Assembly: GCA_903896015.1 (NCBI GenBank)
Contig: CAITWF010000063.1
Span: 1 to 36,177 of the forward strand
Source: an uncultured Opitutia bacterium
GTDB lineage: Bacteria > Verrucomicrobiota > Verrucomicrobiia > Opitutales > Opitutaceae
Length of the DNA: 36,177 bases
Reading direction: 5' to 3'
A model generated the notes under the pieces. That model was not told the origin of the DNA, searched no databases, and was given only the letters and a program-made list of their open reading frames with translations. The position numbers and the translations under genes are program-made. This document shows, piece after piece, positions 29,437-36,177 of the stretch. Each line of letters starts with the position of its first letter. The stretch's first letter is position 1.

Positions 29437-31314
29437 TCACCGGTGCAACCTACTGAGAAAACGGGCGACATTTACGACGTCGGCGTCGTCGAGGTATTCG
29501 TGACCAGCCATGGTAGTGCCAGGCACGCCGAATTTGATAATCTTCGTGATCGCCGTGAGAGGGCTTGAGTCGTCAGGGGCAATTCGCCGCCACGCGTCAT
29601 GGGAAAAATCGGGTGGTTTAAGAGTAAGTTTGGCAGAAAGCGGTCCGTCGCCACGAGCTTCTGGACCATGGCAAGCGGCGCACAATTGAATGAAGAGTTG
29701 CCGGGCCTTCCGCTCGTTAGGCGCGCTCGCAAGCGCATTCGCCGAGGGCTCCCATTTCGTGATACTTGCCATTCGTTGCCCGATCGTTTCGGGGCCGAGC
29801 GATGAAAGATAGACGACGAGTGAATCGCCACGTGAACCGCCCGCCTCAAACAATCCAGCATAGCTTGGCATACGTGACCCTGGCGTTAGCAATTGCGGTC
29901 CGATCAGATGCAGTCGCTGCCACTCGGGCGAACGCCGGTTGCCCACGTTCGTCAAGTCCGGGCCCTGCCGGCGGAGGCCGAGTAACGGAGGCGTCTCGGT
30001 GAGGCGCTCCGTCAGCGGTTGGGCCGGTCCCCACCACAGAATTTCCTGTGCAACGTTGGGACGGAGATATTGCGAGTGGCACGTGATGCAGCCCTCGGCG
30101 ATGTAGACCTCGCGTCCGCGGGCAATCATTCCGTCGTCCGCGCGTGTCTTACCAGACGCCAGGCCGAACACGCCGATCACCATCGCGGCGAGCATCGCCG
30201 ATTTTCTCCTCTGGATGCCACTCACGACTAGCGACGAAAAAACAAAGACGACGGCGATACCGACAAACCAAGCGGGAATTGCGTGCAGGTCCTGCACCAT
30301 CCCGATGCCCAGCGCCGATCCCATCCAGCCGGCCACCGCAAAGAGCGCCGCGGCCAGCAAAGGTCGGGCGCGCCAAGCGGGATAATAAACCAGCGCGACC
30401 GAGTAAGCCGACACGCCTGCCGTGTAGAGCACGCGGGCGCCGGCGAAAGTCCCCGCGGCTCCACCGAGCGCGAGATCGGCGGCGGCTAGCAGAGCCATCG
30501 CCACGCCTGCCGTGACCGTGATGAGTTGGAAATCAAGCGCGAATCCTGCCACGACCGCACCCACCAGATGCGTGATCGCGTTGCCATAGAGGATCCACGA
30601 TCCGGTCCACGTCTGGGCGCGCAAATGAGGCGTGTGTTGCAAAATGTAGAAACCCGCTGAATCGAGCCAGACGAGCGCCAGAAAAATTAAACCCCACAGC
30701 AGCCAGTTCAACCGCTCGCGCGCCGGAATCTCGACAGAGCCGGGATGCATATTACGCGCGGCCCACACTCCCAGCAGCGCGAGTCCCGCCGAAATTTCCG
30801 TTTGCACCACCGGCGTCGCTTCAAACGCAACCGGCAAATTCACGATCGCATACGCGAGCCCGGTGCCGAGGCCGCACCATAGGCCGAGGCGCTTCGCGCC
30901 GACCACCGAGCGCAATCCCGCGGACAGCGTCACCGTTGTCCAGCCCAAGCTGAGTCCCACACCGGCGATCGTGAGCCAAAGCTCCGCTCGTCCCGCGAAC
31001 ACCGTGGCAATCGCCGAGAGCGCACAACCCGCAAAGCCGCCCGCCAATGCGCTCTGGAAACGATCGAGGCGGAAGTGGCTCGCCGCCAGAAAACTGCCGG
31101 CGACTCCGCCTGCGCACAGCATGGTCAGCAACGGACGCAGGGCGAGCTCGCCGCTGAACCAAGGCTTGGCCAGTTCCAGCAGTGCGAATTCGGCGAACAG
31201 CAGGAAATATCCGTAGGTCGCGGCAATCGCGACCACGGTGGCCCTTATCGCCGCGGAGTGCGACGGGAGTGACTTTTGATCAGGAGGCACCGGCGTTCTC
31301 CGTTTTCTCTCCAC
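29437..31314 (-). CDS. MFS-like membrane domain fused to CcoO-like and second cytochrome c
   Basis: 625 residues, GTG start at 31314 (another GTG is at 31290). Residues about 20-368 hold twelve hydrophobic helices with an MFS-like 6+6 layout. A further helix (about 372-387) leads to a periplasmic part. There the first heme-c site CITCH is at 409-413 in GREVYIAEGCITCHSQYLRP, followed by GPDLTNVGNRRSPEWQRLHL and the Met ligand of RMPSY (482); this closely follows CcoO, the mono-heme subunit of cbb3 oxidase. The second site CAACH is at 545-549, with a possible Met ligand at 602 (GTTMAGHEYL). A fusion of a transporter-like domain with CcoO and CcoP-like parts is not the normal cbb3 layout. The start overlaps the upstream CcoN-like gene by 35 nt. 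The function of the membrane domain is unknown; copper import of the CcoA type is one possibility only. Confidence 0.85.
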   Translation of the reverse strand: MERKRRTPVPPDQKSLPSHSAAIRATVVAIAATYGYFLLFAEFALLELAKPWFSGELALRPLLTMLCAGGVAGSFLAASHFRLDRFQSALAGGFAGCALSAIATVFAGRAELWLTIAGVGLSLGWTTVTLSAGLRSVVGAKRLGLWCGLGTGLAYAIVNLPVAFEATPVVQTEISAGLALLGVWAARNMHPGSVEIPARERLNWLLWGLIFLALVWLDSAGFYILQHTPHLRAQTWTGSWILYGNAITHLVGAVVAGFALDFQLITVTAGVAMALLAAADLALGGAAGTFAGARVLYTAGVSAYSVALVYYPAWRARPLLAAALFAVAGWMGSALGIGMVQDLHAIPAWFVGIAVVFVFSSLVVSGIQRRKSAMLAAMVIGVFGLASGKTRADDGMIARGREVYIAEGCITCHSQYLRPNVAQEILWWGPAQPLTERLTETPPLLGLRRQGPDLTNVGNRRSPEWQRLHLIGPQLLTPGSRMPSYAGLFEAGGSRGDSLVVYLSSLGPETIGQRMASITKWEPSANALASAPNERKARQLFIQLCAACHGPEARGDGPLSAKLTLKPPDFSHDAWRRIAPDDSSPLTAITKIIKFGVPGTTMAGHEYLDDADVVNVARFLSRLHR

Positions 31315-32548
31315 GAAGCGATTGCCACCACCAGACTATCGACACGCCCAGCAAAGCCACTCCGGTCAACAACCGCACGGCGTAGATCGCCTGCGTCCAC
31401 CGAGCCGCCAGAAACACGTCATCCCAATGATCGGGCTCGAACCAACCGAGCGCCAGCAACATTGCCACCTGCACGACACACGCGCCCTGCCAGAGCCAGA
31501 AATGCCGCAGCGCTTTCAACCCGCGCAGCTCCACCAGCACGGCAATATTCGCGCACGTCACGAGTCCCGCCATCGCGAGATGGGCGTGGCCGACCATTGC
31601 GTTGGTGTATTTCAATCGCTCGGAGACGCCGGGGAGAAACGTCCAAAACCCCGAAAGAACGAGCGCCGCCCACCACCCGAAGGCTGCGGCCCACCAGCGT
31701 CGCGCCGCAGGTTCGCCGTTGCTGCCGCCAAAGTAGGTCCAAGCCAGCGGCAGCCAGCCGAGCAGCGTGGCAAGCCCCACGATCTGCGCCGTTTCGTGAT
31801 GCGACGCATCACCGTGCTCGATCGCGATGCAGACCAAAACCGAGCACAAAAAATATCCCCAATACCACGCCCGCCGATTTTTTCGGCTGATGCCAAGCAC
31901 TTCGGCGATGAAGCCATAGATCGCGACGATGCCGAGTGTCGATGCCAGCAGCCGCGCGCCGGTTGCGCCGCCGCTGTCAGGATTTACGCTGGGATAAACA
32001 TCGCGACCGGCCGCCCAGTGCACCGCGTTCGGTACCACTAACAAAACGATCAGCAACCCAATTCGCGCCGCGCATCCCGCCTGGCTGAATTGATCGCGGC
32101 GCCACCAGACATGCGCGGAGAGCAGACTCCACAAAAACAGCATCGCCACCGGCAGCAGCGGTCGGGCCCATCCATGCCATTCCAGAAAAGGCTTGCCGCT
32201 CGAAATTCCCGAAAGCCACGAAAGCCCGCCGAGCGCGAGAGCGAGCGACCAGGCGCCGAGCGCAATTCGCGCCTGCCCGACGGCCTGCGGGTGACGGACG
32301 TCAACGCACCACGCGAGCAGCACGCCGACCAGCGGCAGCGCACACGAGCCATAGAGCTGCCAGTCGAGATGGAGCGGAATCCAGCGCCCATAGGTCCACG
32401 AGCCGAGCGCCGAATTCAGCGCGGGCCAGACCAGAAGCGCTGCGAGCAACACGCCGACGGCATTGCCGGCGGCAAGCCAGCCAAACGTGTGTCGGGCGAC
32501 GACGTGCGAGATGTCGGCGTGGCGCCCGCGGTCTCGGTTTGAGCTCAC
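31280..32548 (-). CDS. CcoN (cbb3 oxidase subunit I) homologue, probably without a copper-B site
   Basis: 422 residues, GTG start at 32548 sharing GTGA with the ATPase stop. About twelve hydrophobic helices. Helix 2 has YGRWIPLHLDWQLYGS with H60, matching the low-spin heme His of CcoN (GRLRPLHTNAV-type). The late helix AMVGHAHLAMAG has H321 and H323, matching the HxH pair that binds both hemes. In contrast, where CcoN has GHNAVGFF (copper ligand and helix 6), this protein has GATGARLL, and the helix-7 His pair is replaced by IEHGDASHHETAQ, so at least one and probably most copper ligands are missing. My alignment is by eye. Length is somewhat below the usual 450-480 of CcoN. Likely a b-type cytochrome that passes electrons to or from the cytochrome c protein encoded next. 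Confidence 0.8.
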   Translation of the reverse strand: MSSNRDRGRHADISHVVARHTFGWLAAGNAVGVLLAALLVWPALNSALGSWTYGRWIPLHLDWQLYGSCALPLVGVLLAWCVDVRHPQAVGQARIALGAWSLALALGGLSWLSGISSGKPFLEWHGWARPLLPVAMLFLWSLLSAHVWWRRDQFSQAGCAARIGLLIVLLVVPNAVHWAAGRDVYPSVNPDSGGATGARLLASTLGIVAIYGFIAEVLGISRKNRRAWYWGYFLCSVLVCIAIEHGDASHHETAQIVGLATLLGWLPLAWTYFGGSNGEPAARRWWAAAFGWWAALVLSGFWTFLPGVSERLKYTNAMVGHAHLAMAGLVTCANIAVLVELRGLKALRHFWLWQGACVVQVAMLLALGWFEPDHWDDVFLAARWTQAIYAVRLLTGVALLGVSIVWWWQSLRGEKTENAGAS

Positions 32549-33222
32549 GAATCAAACACCTTTCCGTCGCGCACCCGCAACCGCCGGTGACACGCCTCGG
32601 CAAAGCGGCGTTCGTGGGTAGCCAGCACGACGGCAAGTCCGTAGCTGACGGCTAATTCTTTCAGCAGCGAAAAAATCAGTTCGCCCGTCACTTCATCCAG
32701 CGAGCCCGTCGGTTCGTCGGCCAGCAAGAGCCGCGGCGCATTCATGAGCGCGCGGCAAATCGCCACGCGCTGACGCTCGCCGCCCGAAAGATCCTGAATG
32801 CGGTGATCGAGCCGATGCGCGATGCCGACCTGCTCGGCGAGCAGTTGCAGCCGCGCGGTCGTCTTCGCGGCCGGCTGACCGACAGCCAGCGCTGGCACGC
32901 GCAGATTTTCCGCGACCGTCAGATCGGCGATGAGATTGTGCAGTTGAAAAACGAATCCCAGATGCCGCCGCCGCAGTTCCAGCCGGTCCGACTCTAGCCG
33001 GGGGTCAAAACCGCACACTCGCAACTCTCCGCGTTCCGAAATATCGAGTCCGCCGATGAGATGCAGCAAGGTGCTCTTACCCGATCCCGAAGCGCCCCAC
33101 AATGCGACGATTTCACCGGCTCGCACCTCGAGCGACGCGCCCTGCAATACCGGCACGCGTCCGCCATCGTAGGCCTTCCACGCATCGCGCACCGCGACGA
33201 TAATTTCGCCCGGCTCACTCAT
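32545..33222 (-). CDS. ABC transporter ATPase, LolD/MacB type
   Basis: 225 residues from the ATG at 33222 (MSEPGEIIVAVRDAWKAYDG); the longer frame overlaps the permease too far. Walker A GASGSGKST at 43-51, Q-loop VFQLHNLI near 91-98, signature LSGGERQRV at 145-153, Walker B LLLADE at 165-170, D-loop SLDE and switch H203 (ATHERR). Sequence style (LRRRHLGFVFQLHNLIADLT, NAPRLLLADEPTGSLD) is that of LolD, MacB and related ATPases. It powers the FtsX-type permease encoded upstream, which it overlaps by 8 nt; its stop overlaps the next gene by 4 nt. Confidence 0.95.
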   Translation of the reverse strand: MSEPGEIIVAVRDAWKAYDGGRVPVLQGASLEVRAGEIVALWGASGSGKSTLLHLIGGLDISERGELRVCGFDPRLESDRLELRRRHLGFVFQLHNLIADLTVAENLRVPALAVGQPAAKTTARLQLLAEQVGIAHRLDHRIQDLSGGERQRVAICRALMNAPRLLLADEPTGSLDEVTGELIFSLLKELAVSYGLAVVLATHERRFAEACHRRLRVRDGKVFDS

Positions 33223-34327
33223 AGCGCAGGGCCTCCGCCGGCTGAATGCGCGATGCAAATCGTGCCGGATAAATCGCCCCACAGACCGCCGTGACGATCG
33301 CAGTCACAATGATCCCGGCCACAACGGCGAGCCCGACATTGGCCTGTACGTAGCCCTGAAACAGCGGGATGTGCGGCAGTGTGGCCAGGACCGCCGCACC
33401 GAGCGCAAAGCCCAAAGCGAGTCCGGCGAGCGCCACTGATACCGCTTCGCCAAAAATCAGCGCCGCGACCTGCAACTCCGAAAAGCCGCACACCCGCAGC
33501 ACCGCGATTTCACGGATGCGACTGAAGACGGAGAGCAGCATCGTGTTGGCGACTCCGAGGCCGCCGAGGAAGAACGCGCAGAGCCCGACGGCCCAGGCCG
33601 TCATCTTCATGACCCGAAAGGAATGGTAGCTCTGGTTGAACTCGCGGTTTTCGAGCGCGATCAATCCGGGATGCGCCGCCTCCACCGCACGCTTAAACGC
33701 GTCGCCCGCCGATCGATCCCGCAGCTTCACGGCCAGCACCGAGCACACGCCCGCGCGGTGGAAAAAATCCTGGGCGGCCGCCAACGGAAGAAAAACTCCG
33801 CCATCCTCGAAACCATTTTCCGTTTTCAGGATGCCCGCGACGCGCAAGGTCGTCGCGCCGATCGGCACGTCGTCGCCGAGGTGCGCGTGCAAAAACTCGG
33901 CGGCGCGCGAACCGAGAAAGATTTCGCCCGGGTGGCGGCCAAACTCCGCGCGGCCGCCTGCGATCCACTCGGCGCGTTCAAGTCGAGAATCATCCGCCGC
34001 CACGCCAAAACAGGTGATCACTGGAAATCCTGGGGAAGACACGATGCCAAACAGCAGCGGTTGGGCGGTGGCGACATTGGGCAGCGCGCGAATCGCCGCA
34101 CTGTCTTGATCGCGCACGGCACTGAAGAATAGGTCGGAAACGTTTTTCTCGAGCACGAGATAGTGGCTGTCCGTGGCGAGGATTCGCTCAAACATCCCGA
34201 TGGCCCCATTCACGATGCCGAGGATTGTGAGCATGGCCGCCACACCGAATCCAATGCCGGCCACCCCGATTAGCGCGCGCAGGCGGTGCCGGCGCAGGTT
34301 CACGAGTATGAGCGAGAGAAACTGCAT
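33215..34327 (-). CDS. ABC transporter permease, FtsX/MacB/LolC type
   Basis: 370 residues, ATG at 34327, one nt after the stop of the prenyl synthase gene. Layout: one N-terminal helix (LRALIGVAGIGFGVAAMLTILG, about residues 16-37), a periplasmic MacB-like core domain of about 190 residues, and three C-terminal helices containing the FtsX pattern GLGVANTMLLSVFSRIREIAVLR and ending in IYPARFASRIQPAEALRYE. Permeases of this group do not import solutes. They couple ATP use to moving lipoproteins, lipids, peptides or hydrophobic molecules, or to working on periplasmic partners. Here the partner may be the YceI protein or an isoprenoid; this is inferred from context. Confidence 0.93.
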   Translation of the reverse strand: MQFLSLILVNLRRHRLRALIGVAGIGFGVAAMLTILGIVNGAIGMFERILATDSHYLVLEKNVSDLFFSAVRDQDSAAIRALPNVATAQPLLFGIVSSPGFPVITCFGVAADDSRLERAEWIAGGRAEFGRHPGEIFLGSRAAEFLHAHLGDDVPIGATTLRVAGILKTENGFEDGGVFLPLAAAQDFFHRAGVCSVLAVKLRDRSAGDAFKRAVEAAHPGLIALENREFNQSYHSFRVMKMTAWAVGLCAFFLGGLGVANTMLLSVFSRIREIAVLRVCGFSELQVAALIFGEAVSVALAGLALGFALGAAVLATLPHIPLFQGYVQANVGLAVVAGIIVTAIVTAVCGAIYPARFASRIQPAEALRYE

Positions 34328-34328
34328 C

Positions 34329-35222
34329 TCAGGCAGCGATGAACATCCGATAGCGGCTCATCAAGAGCCGTTCGTGCCAATCAGCCAGATAAGTCCACTT
34401 CGCATCGCGTTCGCGCAGTTGCTTCACCTGCAACTCCGCCAGCCCGAGCAGACGCGCGATGCGCTGACGCGTCAGTGGTGCGCCGAGAGCAATCGTCAGG
34501 TTGGGCCGGCTGAGTGCGGCATCACGGCCAGGCGTTTTACCGATCGCACCCGTCGGGGCTGCGACATCGAGCAGATCGTCCATGGCCTGATAGGCCAGGG
34601 CCCAGTAAATACTCAGCGCGTGCAACGTTCGCCGTTCGCGCGGCCACGCGCTCGACGGCAACAACGGCAGTGTGATCGCGAGTCCCAGCAGCGCGCCGGT
34701 TTTTCGCCATGCGATCCGGCCGACCTCACGGGAAGCGCGGAGCCCGCGGCTAAACCGCAGATCCCATGCCTGCCCGCAAAGGATACCAGCGGCGCCGAGA
34801 GCGGAGTCGACGAGTTCGCAGGCTTGCTCGCGCACGGCGGCCGATTCCAGCAGGAATGCCCGTTGGACGAGCGCATAGGCGCGATTGATCAAGCTGAGCG
34901 CGGTCAGGATCGCCGTCGATTCGCCATACGTGCGGTGTAGGCACGGCAGCCCGCGGCGCAATTCAGCGTCATCCATGCAGGGCAGGTCGTCGAGGATGAG
35001 CGAGGCCTGATGCCAGTATTCCAAGGCACAGGCGAGTTGCTCTGCTGTGGCTGCCTCCAGGCCATGACTTTTGGCCGCAGCCATGACCAATCCCGCACGC
35101 ACCATGCGGCCCGGATTCGAAACCGCTTTCGCGAGGGCGTCGCACAAGACGGGCTCGGTGGTCGCTTCGCCGGGGTTGTTGGCGGAAAGCACGCGCGCAA
35201 CCTCCTCCGAGTTCTCAATCAT
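34329..35222 (-). CDS. Prenyl (isoprenyl) diphosphate synthase
   Basis: 297 residues, ATG at 35222. First Asp-rich motif DDLPCMDD at 78-85 with RRG following (bacterial farnesyl/geranylgeranyl type, DDx4D); second Asp-rich motif DDLLD at 215-219, followed by GAIGKTPGRDA, the Lys-rich end usual in the family. It condenses isopentenyl diphosphate with allylic diphosphates; product length cannot be fixed from sequence (IspA-like C15-C20 range is likely by motif type). The N-terminal AGLVMAAAKSHG replaces the usual RP-(L/M)-x-x region in part, so activity should not be taken for granted. It lies 18 nt after the YceI gene and 1 nt before the permease gene. Confidence 0.88.
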   Translation of the reverse strand: MIENSEEVARVLSANNPGEATTEPVLCDALAKAVSNPGRMVRAGLVMAAAKSHGLEAATAEQLACALEYWHQASLILDDLPCMDDAELRRGLPCLHRTYGESTAILTALSLINRAYALVQRAFLLESAAVREQACELVDSALGAAGILCGQAWDLRFSRGLRASREVGRIAWRKTGALLGLAITLPLLPSSAWPRERRTLHALSIYWALAYQAMDDLLDVAAPTGAIGKTPGRDAALSRPNLTIALGAPLTRQRIARLLGLAELQVKQLRERDAKWTYLADWHERLLMSRYRMFIAA

Positions 35223-35240
35223 CGTCGGGTGCGCGTGCAG

Positions 35241-35813
35241 TTACGGCGCTGCCACGGCACCGGCCAGATGGAATCGCACCGTGACTAGCGGATCGACTTT
35301 CAGCACGGCGAACTTCCGGATGACAGGCAGACCGAATACGCGGGTGTCGACGACGGCTTCTCCGTCCACGGTCACGCGGGCCCCCTCGCGGGCAATCGAT
35401 GCGGGGAACGAAATATCGTGAGTCGAGCCATGGAGCGTCAACCGGCCTCGGACGGTGAATTTTTCCGGAGAGACGGCGGTAAGCGAATCCAGCGTGAAGT
35501 CGCCGTCGGGAAACTTTTCGGTCTGCTGCCACTCGTTCATTTCCCGATCCCGCTTCTCATTCCCGGTCTTCACGTCGGAAAAATGAAACGCGACCTTGGA
35601 GGTGGTAACGGCCCCCGTGTCACGATCGACCAGAACCGTCGCGACGTAGTCCGCCAGTTTTCCGACGAACGAATCGGCGGTCGCCTTCACCGCGATCTCC
35701 ACGTGTGAGCTAGCCTTGTCGATCGTCAGCGGGGCCTCCGCGGCCGACATGGTCACAGCAAGCAGACTTGCGGCGAAGATAGAGAGCAGGCCGGAGAACG
35801 GTTTCATCGTCAT
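35241..35813 (-). CDS. YceI-family periplasmic protein
   Basis: 190 residues; the ATG at 35807 (MKPFSG) is an alternative start that better fits a signal peptide. The signal peptide ends near SAAEA. The mature part is the YceI lipocalin-like barrel: LTIDKASSHVEIAVKA, FHFSDVKTGNEKRDREMNE (typical D-x-x-T-G-N-x-x-R-D), KFPDGDFTLDSL, GRLTLHGSTHDISFP, and the C-terminal FGLPVIRKFAVLKVDPLVTVRF. Known YceI proteins bind polyisoprenoids or isoprenoid quinones inside the barrel and are often next to b-type cytochromes. It is the first gene of the six-gene operon and precedes a prenyl diphosphate synthase, which fits an isoprenoid ligand. Confidence 0.93.
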   Translation of the reverse strand: MTMKPFSGLLSIFAASLLAVTMSAAEAPLTIDKASSHVEIAVKATADSFVGKLADYVATVLVDRDTGAVTTSKVAFHFSDVKTGNEKRDREMNEWQQTEKFPDGDFTLDSLTAVSPEKFTVRGRLTLHGSTHDISFPASIAREGARVTVDGEAVVDTRVFGLPVIRKFAVLKVDPLVTVRFHLAGAVAAP

Positions 35814-35872
35814 AGAAAATCACGGTCTGCCTGTCGCCGGCCCGCGCGAATACCATGCGACCCGCTCGCTTG

Positions 35873-35901
35873 AGTATAGCGTGAAGCGTGCCGTCCGCGA
35901 A
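35873..35901 (-). promoter_or_regulatory. Promoter candidate for the six-gene operon
   Basis: On the minus strand a TATACT -10 box lies at 35873-35878, about 60 nt before the YceI start, with TTCGCG at 35896-35901 as a weak -35 box after a 17-base spacer. The -10 matches the consensus closely; the -35 matches three of six. The rest of 35814-36038 holds no gene that I can support. Confidence 0.4.
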
Positions 35902-36038
35902 GGAGCTGAGGTTGATCGAAGAGTCTTTGCATAATTTGGACCTGGAACGTCGCATCCACACTATTGCTGCATGCAGAGCGTGGCAACCGAGACCGGGCTG
36001 CACCAAGCATGTTCCGCGAGAAGAACACCGCTGGGTTC

Positions 36039-36177
36039 GGCTTTGTTGCATTAAGCCAGGGAGAAGCCCGCCGCGGTTAGGCCGCGACGGGGAAGACCTG
36101 GGGATGATGGGTCGCGCGGGCGACCGGCTGGAGGTCCGGGACGAGCCGGGCCTTAGCCAGCGCAACTTGCGTACTCA
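36039..36177. mobile_element. End of an IS5/IS903-like insertion sequence (partial)
   Basis: GGCTTTGTTGCATTAAGC at 36039-36056 matches 15 of 18 bases of the IS903 terminal inverted repeat as I remember it. The element would extend rightward past the window edge. Twenty bases inside the repeat a minus-strand open frame ends, as expected for a transposase C-terminus near the end of the element. The target duplication and the other end are outside the window. Confidence 0.45.
36077..36177 (-). CDS. Possible transposase C-terminus (partial)
   Basis: A frame open from the right window edge to a TAA at 36077-36079 encodes about 33 residues (ending LQPVARATHHPQVFPVAA). It is too short to recognise a family by itself. 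The call rests on its position just inside the IS-like terminal repeat. Confidence 0.3.
   Translation of the reverse strand, partial: STQVALAKARLVPDLQPVARATHHPQVFPVAA

Noticed and set aside
29437-32548. An ordinary cbb3-type cytochrome oxidase operon
   Set aside because: The CcoN homologue appears to lack copper ligands, CcoO is fused to a transporter-like domain, and ccoP, ccoQ and ccoGHIS genes are absent.

Overview
The window looks like an ordinary chromosomal stretch of a high-GC Gram-negative bacterium, most likely Verrucomicrobiota of the Opitutaceae type. That placement is inferred from the high GC content, the double-length UvrA, the outer-membrane and periplasmic proteins, and the scarcity of Shine-Dalgarno sequences with frequent GTG starts. 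No marker such as rRNA is present to prove it.

Region 1 (1-6325, minus strand) runs hemF, hemE, hemG, an outer-membrane beta-barrel protein and the N-terminal two thirds of ileS. The three hem genes cover the aerobic steps from uroporphyrinogen III to protoporphyrin IX. Region 2 (6446-13249) holds a His-rich NicO/UreH-like membrane protein, a minus-strand set (TPR membrane protein, YdeI-like protein, secreted D-Ala-D-Ala carboxypeptidase), release factor 3 (prfC) and a divergent FAD monooxygenase. Region 3 (13381-19833) holds a possible 38-residue membrane peptide, an RlmI-like rRNA methyltransferase, two pairs of stand-alone CheY-like receivers, a secreted coiled-coil protein, enolase and a regular ankyrin-repeat protein.

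Region 4 (19839-29365) is dominated by a 1,880-residue tandem UvrA with four ATPase cassettes, preceded on the same strand by a DeoR-type regulator and a group 4 glycosyltransferase. A four-helix membrane protein and dihydrolipoyl dehydrogenase (lpdA) follow on the plus strand.

Region 5 (29437-35813, minus strand) is the most unusual part. It is a tightly packed six-gene operon: YceI-family periplasmic lipocalin, prenyl diphosphate synthase, FtsX/MacB-type ABC permease, LolD-like ATPase, a CcoN homologue that appears to have lost most copper-B ligands, and a protein with an MFS-like 12-helix domain joined to a CcoO-like cytochrome c and a second cytochrome c domain. Spacing is 18 nt, 1 nt and then three overlaps, so the genes are probably co-expressed. 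A working idea, inferred only, is a quinone- or isoprenoid-linked membrane electron-transfer complex that is not a terminal oxidase. The right edge (36039-36177) appears to be one end of an IS5/IS903-like insertion sequence.
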